From NCBI GenBank assembly GCA_964540165.1, contig CAZILU010000013.1:1-37652 (forward strand): a stretch of 37,652 nucleotides of DNA. Reading direction: 5' to 3'. Source of the stretch: Mariniphaga sp964540165 (GTDB taxonomy: Bacteria > Bacteroidota > Bacteroidia > Bacteroidales > Prolixibacteraceae). The notes below the pieces were generated by a model. It saw only the letters and a program-made list of their open reading frames with translations, did no database searches and had not been told where the DNA came from. Of this stretch, positions 31,457 through 37,652 are shown piece by piece (position 1 is the first letter of the stretch; the number at the start of each line of letters is the position of its first letter). The position numbers were made by a program, and so were the translations under genes.

Positions 31457-33250
31457 ATGACCGATTATAAAGTGGATTTGTTGGTTTGTGGCGGGACCGG
31501 GTGTAAAGCGGCAGAGAGTGCCGAGCTCTCCAGATCTCTAAAGGAGTGGATTGAAACGGTTGGCCTGGAGGATGATGTTCAGGTGGTTTTCACCGGTTGT
31601 TTCGGATTTTGTGAGAAGGGGCCGATTGTAAAGATTGTACCCGATAACACGTTTTATGTAAGCGTAAAACCCGAAGACGCTGAAGACATTGTAAAAGAGC
31701 ATTTGGTTAAAGGTCGTAAGGTGGAGCGTCTTTTATACCGTGATCCGGTTACGAAAGAGCAGATCAGCGATTCAAAAGGAATGGATTTTTACAAGAAGCA
31801 ACTGCGCATTGCATTGCGCAATTGTGGTTTTATAAATCCCGAAAACATTGAAGAGTATATTTCGCGGGATGGGTATATGGCTCTTGGAAAATGCCTTACA
31901 GAATTTACACCCGAAGAGGTTGTCAATGAGATTAAAGAGTCGGGATTGCGGGGCCGTGGCGGTGGCGGATTTTCTACCGGGTTGAAGTGGGAGATTACGC
32001 GAAAATCGGTTTCCGATCAGAAGTATGTTGTTTGTAACGCCGATGAGGGCGATCCGGGGGCTTTTATGGACCGTTCCATTCTGGAAGGAGACCCCCATTC
32101 GGTTATTGAAGCGATGGCTATATGCGGATATTGCATTGGTGCCGACAAGGGGCTGGTTTATATCAGGGCGGAGTATCCGCTGGCCATTGAACGGTTGCGA
32201 ACGGCTATTCGCCAGGCCCGCGACTATGGATTGTTAGGGCAAGACATTCTGGGAACCGGTTTTAATTTTGATATTGACCTGCGTTTGGGAGCCGGCGCTT
32301 TTGTTTGTGGAGAGGAGACAGCTCTGATCCATTCGATGGAGGGCCTGCGCGGGGAACCAACCTTCAAACCTCCATTTCCATCGGTTTCCGGATACCTGGG
32401 AAAGCCAACCAATGTGAATAATGTTGAGACCTTTGCCAATATTCCGGTAATCATCAATAAAGGAGCTTCCTGGTTTAATAAGATCGGGACCGAAAAGTCG
32501 AAAGGCACCAAGGTGTTTGCATTGGCAGGTAAGATCAACAATGTTGGTTTGATAGAGGTGCCGATGGGTACTACACTGCGAGAGGTGATTTATGATATTG
32601 GGGGAGGGATTAAAGATGGAAAGGAGTTTAAGGCAGTTCAAACCGGTGGCCCTTCGGGAGGCTGTCTGACAAAGAGTTTTCTGGATACCCCGATCGACTA
32701 TGACAATCTGATTGCTGCCGGTTCCATGATGGGATCGGGCGGTATGATTGTGATGGATGAGGATGACTGTATGGTGGGGATTGCCCGTTTTTATCTGGAG
32801 TTTACGTTGGAAGAGTCGTGTGGTAAGTGTTCGCCCTGCCGGATTGGAAACAAACGCCTTCATGAGATTTTAGAGAAAATTACCAGTGGTAAAGGGGAGT
32901 TGAAAGATATTGAACGGCTGAAGCTGTTAAGTAACGTAATAAAAGACACTTCGTTGTGCGGATTGGGTCAAACCTCACCCAATCCGGTGCTCTCTACCAT
33001 TGCCAATTTTGAAAACGAGTATTTGGCTCATGTTATGGAGAAGCGATGCCCGTCGGGACAGTGCAAGGATCTTCTGAAGTATGAAATTTTGGATGATTTA
33101 TGCACCGGTTGCACCCTCTGTTTCCGCAATTGCCCTGTGGGTGCCATTACGGGCGAACGCAGGCAGCCCCATTACATCGATCAGTCGTTGTGTATCAAGT
33201 GCGGTGTCTGTTTCGAAAAATGCAAATTCAATGCAGTTAAACTCACATAG
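31457..33250 (+). CDS. hydB: NuoF-like NAD(P)H-binding flavoprotein subunit of the [FeFe]-hydrogenase
   Basis: A 597-residue subunit that passes electrons between NAD(P)H and the iron-sulfur chain. Domain order: N-terminal thioredoxin-like 2Fe-2S domain (C11, C16, C48, C52); NuoF core with the FMN/NAD site GLRGRGGGGFSTGLKW (about 165-180), CNADEGDPGAFMDR and CGEETAL; the 4Fe-4S site ESCGKCSPCR with a later Cys in SLCGLG; and a C-terminal pair of 4Fe-4S sites (CTGCTLCFRNCP and CIKCGVCFEKC). This is the layout of HydB/HndC of electron-bifurcating or NADP-linked hydrogenases and is longer than respiratory NuoF. Bifurcation is possible but is not provable from the sequence. Confidence 0.95.
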   Translation: MTDYKVDLLVCGGTGCKAAESAELSRSLKEWIETVGLEDDVQVVFTGCFGFCEKGPIVKIVPDNTFYVSVKPEDAEDIVKEHLVKGRKVERLLYRDPVTKEQISDSKGMDFYKKQLRIALRNCGFINPENIEEYISRDGYMALGKCLTEFTPEEVVNEIKESGLRGRGGGGFSTGLKWEITRKSVSDQKYVVCNADEGDPGAFMDRSILEGDPHSVIEAMAICGYCIGADKGLVYIRAEYPLAIERLRTAIRQARDYGLLGQDILGTGFNFDIDLRLGAGAFVCGEETALIHSMEGLRGEPTFKPPFPSVSGYLGKPTNVNNVETFANIPVIINKGASWFNKIGTEKSKGTKVFALAGKINNVGLIEVPMGTTLREVIYDIGGGIKDGKEFKAVQTGGPSGGCLTKSFLDTPIDYDNLIAAGSMMGSGGMIVMDEDDCMVGIARFYLEFTLEESCGKCSPCRIGNKRLHEILEKITSGKGELKDIERLKLLSNVIKDTSLCGLGQTSPNPVLSTIANFENEYLAHVMEKRCPSGQCKDLLKYEILDDLCTGCTLCFRNCPVGAITGERRQPHYIDQSLCIKCGVCFEKCKFNAVKLT

Positions 33251-33262
33251 ACAGGAAATATA

Positions 33263-35035
33263 ATGGATACAATACAATTAACCATAGATAATAAACCGGT
33301 TGTCGTAAAAAATGGCATTACCATTTTAGAGGCTGCGGCAAGTACGGGGATTCATATTCCCACCTTGTGCCACATGAAGCTCGATGATCTGAATATTGAG
33401 AACCGGCCGGGAGGGTGCAGGATTTGTGTCGTCGAGGTGAAGGGGCGTAAGAATCTGGCCCCGGCATGTTGTACAGAAGTGGCCGATGGCATGGAGATCA
33501 ACACCCACTCCATACGGGTCATCAATGCACGTCAGACGGTACTTGAGCTAATCCTTTCCGACCATCCGTCTGATTGCCTCATTTGCGCCAAATCGGGGAA
33601 GTGCGATTTGCAGGATATGGCGCACAACTTAGGTATCAGGGAGATCCATTACAAGGGAGAGCAATCGACCTACCGGGAAGATACCTCTCCGGCCATTCTG
33701 CGTGACGTTGATAAGTGTATCATGTGTCGCCGCTGTGAGATGATGTGTAATGATGTTCAGACGGTTGGGGTATTGTCTGCCATTAACCGGGGATTTCAGG
33801 CGGTTGTTTCTCCGGCATTTGAGATGAACCTCGACCATTCGGTTTGCACCTATTGTGGGCAGTGCGTTGCTGTTTGTCCAACCGGAGCACTTACCGAAGT
33901 TGACCAAACGGCTCATGTGGTGCGTGCACTTTCCGATCCGGCCAAAACGGTGATTGTTCAAACAGCCCCGGCTGTGCGGGCGGCATTGGGTGAGGAGTTC
34001 GGGTATGAACCGGGAACATTGGTGACCGGAAAGCTGGTCGCTTCCCTTCGCCGGCTGGGATTTGACTATGTGTTCGACACGGACTTCGCTGCGGACCTCA
34101 CCATTATGGAGGAGGGAACCGAACTTCTGAACCGGCTGTCGCGCTTTCTGGATGGTGATAAAAATGTAAAATTACCGATTCTGACCTCCTGCTGCCCTGC
34201 CTGGGTGAAGTTCTTTGAACATCAGTTTCCTCAACTGAAAGATATTCCGTCCACTGCCCGGTCGCCTCAACAGATGTTTGGCAGTATTGCCAAATCTTAT
34301 TTCCGTGAGAAACTGGGAATCAAGCGGGAGGATCTGGTTGTTGTGTCGATTATGCCATGCGTAGCTAAAAAGTATGAATGTGGTCGTGACGAGTTCAAGG
34401 TGAACGGGAATCCTGATGTAGACTATGCAATTACAACGCGTGAGTTGGCCGGATTGATAAAGCTGGCCAATATCAATTTTGACCGGCTGCCGGATGAGGT
34501 GTTCGACCTTCCCCTGGGAGAATCGTCGGGTGCCGGGGTAATTTTTGGCACCACCGGCGGTGTTATTGAAGCTGCTGTTCGGACGGCGTATGAATTGTAT
34601 ATGAAAAAGCCCCTTCCGAGGGTCGACTTCAATGAGTTGCGGGGGATGGAGGGGATTCGCCATGCTACGATTGACTTTGGTGGTTTCCCTCTGAATATAG
34701 GCATTGCTCATGGTTTGGGAAATGCGCGGCGTCTGCTTGAGAATATTGAATCGGGTGAGAGTGAGTTTCATGCCATTGAAATTATGAGCTGCCCCGGCGG
34801 TTGCATTGGCGGCGGAGGGCAGCCTTACCATCATGGAAATGCTGATGTGTTGAAAAAGAGGCAGTTGGCGATCTATCGGGAGGATCAAAACAAGACGATT
34901 CGTAAATCGCATGAGAATCCGTACATCATTCAGCTGTATGAGGAGTATCTGGGCAAACCAATGAGTGAAAAAGCTCATCATTTGTTGCATACAGCCTATT
35001 TTGACCGGACCGGACCCTCCGATTCAGGAAAGTAA
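33263..35035 (+). CDS. hydA: Catalytic [FeFe]-hydrogenase subunit HydA
   Basis: A 590-residue catalytic subunit. From the N terminus: a 2Fe-2S domain (C36, C52, C55, C70), a His-Cys3 4Fe-4S site (H101, C105, C108, C114), two 4Fe-4S sites (C152-C162, C195-C205), and the H-cluster domain. That domain has TSCCPAW (308-314), MPCVAKKYE (364-372) and MSCPGGCIGGGGQP (508-521), ending in the small-subunit helix region (YIIQLYEEYLGKP). All H-cluster ligands (C311, C366, C510, C514) and the relay Cys (C310) are present, so it should be active. It lacks the extra C-terminal 2Fe-2S domain of Thermotoga HydA. Maturation genes hydE, hydF and hydG are not in the window. Confidence 0.97.
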   Translation: MDTIQLTIDNKPVVVKNGITILEAAASTGIHIPTLCHMKLDDLNIENRPGGCRICVVEVKGRKNLAPACCTEVADGMEINTHSIRVINARQTVLELILSDHPSDCLICAKSGKCDLQDMAHNLGIREIHYKGEQSTYREDTSPAILRDVDKCIMCRRCEMMCNDVQTVGVLSAINRGFQAVVSPAFEMNLDHSVCTYCGQCVAVCPTGALTEVDQTAHVVRALSDPAKTVIVQTAPAVRAALGEEFGYEPGTLVTGKLVASLRRLGFDYVFDTDFAADLTIMEEGTELLNRLSRFLDGDKNVKLPILTSCCPAWVKFFEHQFPQLKDIPSTARSPQQMFGSIAKSYFREKLGIKREDLVVVSIMPCVAKKYECGRDEFKVNGNPDVDYAITTRELAGLIKLANINFDRLPDEVFDLPLGESSGAGVIFGTTGGVIEAAVRTAYELYMKKPLPRVDFNELRGMEGIRHATIDFGGFPLNIGIAHGLGNARRLLENIESGESEFHAIEIMSCPGGCIGGGGQPYHHGNADVLKKRQLAIYREDQNKTIRKSHENPYIIQLYEEYLGKPMSEKAHHLLHTAYFDRTGPSDSGK

Positions 35036-35106
35036 TTAATGCGGTGGTTTCCCGGGTTGAAACGTTTAGTGTGTGTTTGAAATTCAATCAAAAAAAAATT
35101 TTTACC

Positions 35107-35616
35107 ATGCCAAAGATAAAGCTTGCAGATCATACGATAAAAATTATTACGGATGTTTGCGCCGAGTTTAACAACGATGATGGAGAGCTGATCAATGTTC
35201 TGCATAAGATCCAGCATAAGCTGGGGTATCTTCCTGCGGAGGTGCAGGAGTTGGTTGCCCGTGAGTTGAAGATCTCCGTTGCCAAGGTGTATGGGGTGGT
35301 TACTTTTTACAGCTACTTCACGATGATTCCCAAGGGTGAGTTTCCGATCTCCATTTGTATGGGTACCGCATGCTATGTGCGGGGTGCCGAACAGGTACTG
35401 AGTGAGTTTAAGCGACAACTGAAGGTTGAAGTAGGAGAATCGACCGGCGATGGAAAGTTCTCTCTGAACTGTTTGCGGTGTGTCGGGGCCTGCGGTCTGG
35501 CGCCGGTAGTGATGGTGGGGGAGAAAGTATATGGCAGGGTAGCACCAACCCAGGTAAAACAGATTATTGCCGAATACCGCGAAGGGTGTGCCTCGGAGCA
35601 GGCAAAATCGGCTTAG
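35107..35616 (+). CDS. hydC: NuoE-like 2Fe-2S subunit of the [FeFe]-hydrogenase
   Basis: A 169-residue thioredoxin-fold ferredoxin subunit (HydC/HndA type). The cluster Cys are in SICMGTACYVRG and RCVGACGLAPVV; the N terminus has the helical bundle typical of NuoE (LINVLHKIQHKLGYLP). The ATG at 35107 is the start; the frame also opens at a GTG (35044), but that adds a tail unlike the family. The gene comes last, after hydB and hydA, whereas in known clusters the NuoE-like gene usually comes first, so the order is permuted. Its stop lies two bases from the stop of the convergent TerB-DnaJ gene. Confidence 0.94.
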   Translation: MPKIKLADHTIKIITDVCAEFNNDDGELINVLHKIQHKLGYLPAEVQELVARELKISVAKVYGVVTFYSYFTMIPKGEFPISICMGTACYVRGAEQVLSEFKRQLKVEVGESTGDGKFSLNCLRCVGACGLAPVVMVGEKVYGRVAPTQVKQIIAEYREGCASEQAKSA

Positions 35617-35625
35617 GGTTAAGCC
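35610..35625. terminator. Palindrome spanning the stop codons of two convergent genes
   Basis: GGCTTA (35610-35615) and TAAGCC (35620-35625) form a 6-bp stem with a 4-base loop. It contains the TAG of hydC and the TAA of the TerB-DnaJ gene. There is no adjacent T run, so it may be a weak bidirectional terminator or 3'-end stabiliser. Confidence 0.4.
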
Positions 35626-36347
35626 ATCTTTCGCATCTTTTTAATATTTTCATAGGCCTGGTTGACCATCTGAAATTTTTCTTTGGCAGCCTTTTGGAAG
35701 TCATCACCTAATTGGCTCACTTTATCGGGATGGTACTTCATGGCCATGCGGCGATAAGCTTTTTTAATCTCTTCATCGGTTGCCGAAGCATCGATTTCAA
35801 GAATTTTATAATCGGCATCGATATCGCGGATAAACATCGCTTGTATGGATGCAAAATCGTTTTGGCCAATTCCCATCTCCTGTGCGATATTCTCGATAAG
35901 TATCCGTTCATTTTCACCAATCTGTCCATCGGCTCCTGCAATTCCAAAGAGGAAGTGCAGGAGTTGCAGACGTGCCGAATAGTTCATATTTTGTGCAATT
36001 TGCCGGCAAACCTCCTTTACGGGAATATTCTGTTTCAATAAGTCGCGCAGTAGTTTGATCCCTTCCTGAGCAGAAGCTTCTCCGAAGTTATGAACCAGAA
36101 ACTTTTTTACATAGTCGAGTTCCGACTTCATCACTTTCCCATCGGCTTTCATGACGGCAGCGACCAAAATGAGGAGGCTCATAACATACCCTCCGGCGGT
36201 TGTGCCGGAGTATCCGGTTACTCTTCCGGGTTTGTTATCCACGGAACCATCGATGAGTGATCCAACCATAAATCCAAAGATCGCACCGATGGGTCCACCA
36301 ACAGCCCACCCAAGACCCCCTCCGATCCATTTACCAAATTTTGCCAT
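35619..36347 (-). CDS. TerB-like and DnaJ-domain protein (DjlA-like)
   Basis: A 242-residue protein with three parts: a Gly-rich hydrophobic N terminus (about 8-34) that could anchor it in the membrane, a TerB-like helical domain (about 50-160; AAVMKADGKVMKSELDYVKKF, then GIAGADGQIGENE), and a C-terminal J domain (about 178-242). The J domain has the catalytic HPD (H206-D208) in MKYHPDKVS, so it should stimulate a DnaK-type chaperone. The layout equals E. coli DjlA. Its start overlaps the end of coaE by 17 bases, so the two are coupled. Confidence 0.92.
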   Translation of the reverse strand: MAKFGKWIGGGLGWAVGGPIGAIFGFMVGSLIDGSVDNKPGRVTGYSGTTAGGYVMSLLILVAAVMKADGKVMKSELDYVKKFLVHNFGEASAQEGIKLLRDLLKQNIPVKEVCRQIAQNMNYSARLQLLHFLFGIAGADGQIGENERILIENIAQEMGIGQNDFASIQAMFIRDIDADYKILEIDASATDEEIKKAYRRMAMKYHPDKVSQLGDDFQKAAKEKFQMVNQAYENIKKMRKMA

Positions 36348-36948
36348 TTTCTTTTAAATTTTTATCGATTTGAATGATTTGAGGAATGATCAAATTCCTA
36401 TTATTGTTTTCCAGGATAAAGTCGGCATGACTTCGTTTTTTCTCTTCACTCCATTGTCTGCTCATCCGGGAAAGTACCAGTTCCCTGGAAATGCCGTCGC
36501 GTTTCATTACCCTTGAAATGCACGCTTCGTATGGAGCAGTAACCAGGATCGTAAAGTCCATATTTCTGTCGAATCCACTTTCGATAAGAATCGCGGCTTC
36601 GTGAATTATGTAAGGGGAATTTTCCCGGGACTTTAGAAATTGCTGATAGGCACTCCACACCAGCGGGTGAATTAGTTCATTGACTTTGTTTAACATCTCT
36701 TCCTCGTTGAAGATGATCGCAGCCAGTTTTTTGCGGTCTATTTTCCCATTGGGAAGCCAGATCTCTTTGCCGAAAAGCCGTGTCATTTGTCTGCCCAGCC
36801 CGGTGTTGGTGTCATAGAGTTGTTTTGCTACCGTGTCTGCTTCAAATACAGGAACTCCAAGCAGTTTGAAAATTCTGCAGATGGTCGATTTTCCGGTGCC
36901 GATTCCACCGGTTATTCCTATGGATTGAACCTTTCGCTCTGCCATCAT
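36331..36948 (-). CDS. coaE: Dephospho-CoA kinase
   Basis: The last enzyme of coenzyme A synthesis, phosphorylating the 3'-hydroxyl of dephospho-CoA. Walker A is GITGGIGTGKST (11-22). The protein has FEADTVAKQLYD and NELIHPLV, the usual CoaE substrate-site residues, and a lid region (SRVMKRDGISRE). Length 205 residues, normal. The frame stays open for about 40 codons upstream without a start codon; ATG at 36946-36948, or the next codon at 36943-36945, is the start. It lies between a YbbR-like gene and TerB-DnaJ. Confidence 0.96.
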   Translation of the reverse strand: MMAERKVQSIGITGGIGTGKSTICRIFKLLGVPVFEADTVAKQLYDTNTGLGRQMTRLFGKEIWLPNGKIDRKKLAAIIFNEEEMLNKVNELIHPLVWSAYQQFLKSRENSPYIIHEAAILIESGFDRNMDFTILVTAPYEACISRVMKRDGISRELVLSRMSRQWSEEKKRSHADFILENNNRNLIIPQIIQIDKNLKENGKIW

Positions 36949-37074
36949 CTGATCTGGATTGTTGTGATTGACAATAAGTATGTGCCGCAGAGGGCATGGC
37001 CTGTCATCTGAGCTCTCCGGGGCTGGAGTTTTGTTATTTTTCGTGAATAGACCCGATTCATGGCTGTTTCAATA

Positions 37075-37652
37075 TTATTCTGACTCGATAAGATATTCAA
37101 TGGTTGCCGGATTTACTTTTAGAGATTGGATAAAGTCGGGTTGCTTTTCGATTATAACTGATAAGGTAGCACGCCCCTCATTAATTTCCGGGTAGTCCAC
37201 AACCGCTTCAAAATCATTTGTCGTAATTTCCTGGTAATGACTAAGTCCCACCATAAATGTCACATTGATCTGCGGGGGAAATAGTTTAATGACTCCTTCT
37301 TTTGGCTTGTTTTTTATCCCAACCGGTAGTGCCATGGTTTTTTCTGTAAACTTTTCAACCGGAATGAGCAACTGCACCTTTTCGATGGATCCCTTTGTGT
37401 TCAAAGGTAAAGCAATGGAGGCCATTTCTTTGACGGGTGCATCCGGACCATTCAAAACCAACAGTTCTGTCATGACTTCCCGGAGCGTATCCAAGACTCC
37501 TGAAGGCCCGGAAAGTTCAATCGTGGCTGGTGAAGAGATGATTGGCCCTGAGAGAAAATGCTGTGGTTTCAGGGTTAGCGTCACCCGGGGTTTTACAGGA
37601 ACCGACTTATGAATTAATTGATCAAAATCCAGTTTTATAATTTTCGGTGATA
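37075..37652 (-). CDS. YbbR-like domain protein, 5' end cut by the window edge
   Basis: The frame is open to the window edge (193 residues visible), so the N terminus lies outside. The visible part has YbbR-type repeats: IKLDFDQLIHKSVPVKPRV, LSGPIISSPATIELSGP and the later EGVIKLFPPQINVTF. YbbR domains are beta-rich, extracytoplasmic repeats; in Firmicutes they regulate the diadenylate cyclase CdaA. In Bacteroidetes the gene commonly precedes coaE, as here, across a 126-base gap. An internal GTG at 37582-37584 is not the real start, since the frame and the family likeness continue upstream. Confidence 0.85.
   Translation of the reverse strand, partial: SPKIIKLDFDQLIHKSVPVKPRVTLTLKPQHFLSGPIISSPATIELSGPSGVLDTLREVMTELLVLNGPDAPVKEMASIALPLNTKGSIEKVQLLIPVEKFTEKTMALPVGIKNKPKEGVIKLFPPQINVTFMVGLSHYQEITTNDFEAVVDYPEINEGRATLSVIIEKQPDFIQSLKVNPATIEYLIESE

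Noticed and set aside
34172..34990. Minus-strand ORF of 272 codons opposite hydA
   Set aside because: It lies wholly inside a certain hydA gene and its translation is low-complexity with no family likeness; it is an antisense shadow.
36949..37068. N-terminal extension of coaE by about 40 in-frame codons
   Set aside because: The frame is open but has no ATG, GTG or TTG start, and the residues are not like the CoaE family; the Walker A motif is at the right distance from the ATG at 36948.

Overview
The window looks like a chromosomal segment from an anaerobic or fermentative member of the Bacteroidetes. The evidence is: TAnnTTTG -7 promoter boxes with no clear -35 box in front of many genes; weak Shine-Dalgarno sites; Bacteroidetes-type genes (OstA-like protein, DUF5063, YbbR-like protein, a 991-residue PEP/pyruvate-binding protein with receiver-like domains); a K+-dependent membrane pyrophosphatase; and a multimeric NAD(P)-linked [FeFe]-hydrogenase. 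No insertion sequence, prophage, CRISPR array, tRNA or rRNA was seen. This is coherent core and metabolic DNA, not a mobile island.

Layout. (1) 1-393, minus strand: the start of leuA, cut by the window edge. It is preceded by an unannotated 23-codon leader peptide rich in Leu and Ile, an antiterminator arm and a terminator, which together form a textbook branched-chain amino acid attenuator. (2) 394-8708, minus strand: a probable six-gene run, guaB - two-parvulin PPIase - parvulin-less lipoprotein - SurA-like PPIase - MoxR AAA+ ATPase - OstA/LptA-like protein. It joins GMP synthesis to outer-membrane biogenesis. (3) 8841-13224, plus strand: recQ, DUF5063, a DEDDy 3'-5' exonuclease and an RlmI-like rRNA methyltransferase. 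The methyltransferase is broken by a one-base frameshift in a run of seven T. (4) 13271-16826: cysH (4Fe-4S APS reductase type), a solitary Hpt protein on the minus strand, gcvT and serC. (5) 16870-24939: DUF1015, the large PEP/pyruvate-binding protein, hppA and a dihydroorotate-dehydrogenase-like flavoprotein.

(6) 25004-35616 is the most interesting part. A divergent hydrogenase locus carries its own signalling kit. On the minus strand are a double-PAS protein and a SpoIIE/PP2C phosphatase with an extra C-terminal domain. On the plus strand is one tightly packed operon: DRTGG protein, RsbW-like ATP-binding protein, HydS-like sensory [FeFe]-hydrogenase homologue, second DRTGG protein, PHP-domain protein, histidine-kinase-like ATPase, HndB-like ferredoxin, NuoF-like HydB, catalytic HydA and NuoE-like HydC. 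The HydS-like protein keeps the four H-cluster cysteines but has Phe in place of the proton-relay Cys. My reading is that an H2 or redox sensor feeds a partner-switching phosphorylation circuit that controls the hydrogenase. No STAS antagonist is present, and the two DRTGG proteins share a conserved SDLxSDV segment that could take that role. The maturases HydE, HydF and HydG are not in the window.

(7) 35619-37652, minus strand: a TerB-DnaJ protein, coaE and the 3' part of a YbbR-like gene cut by the window edge.
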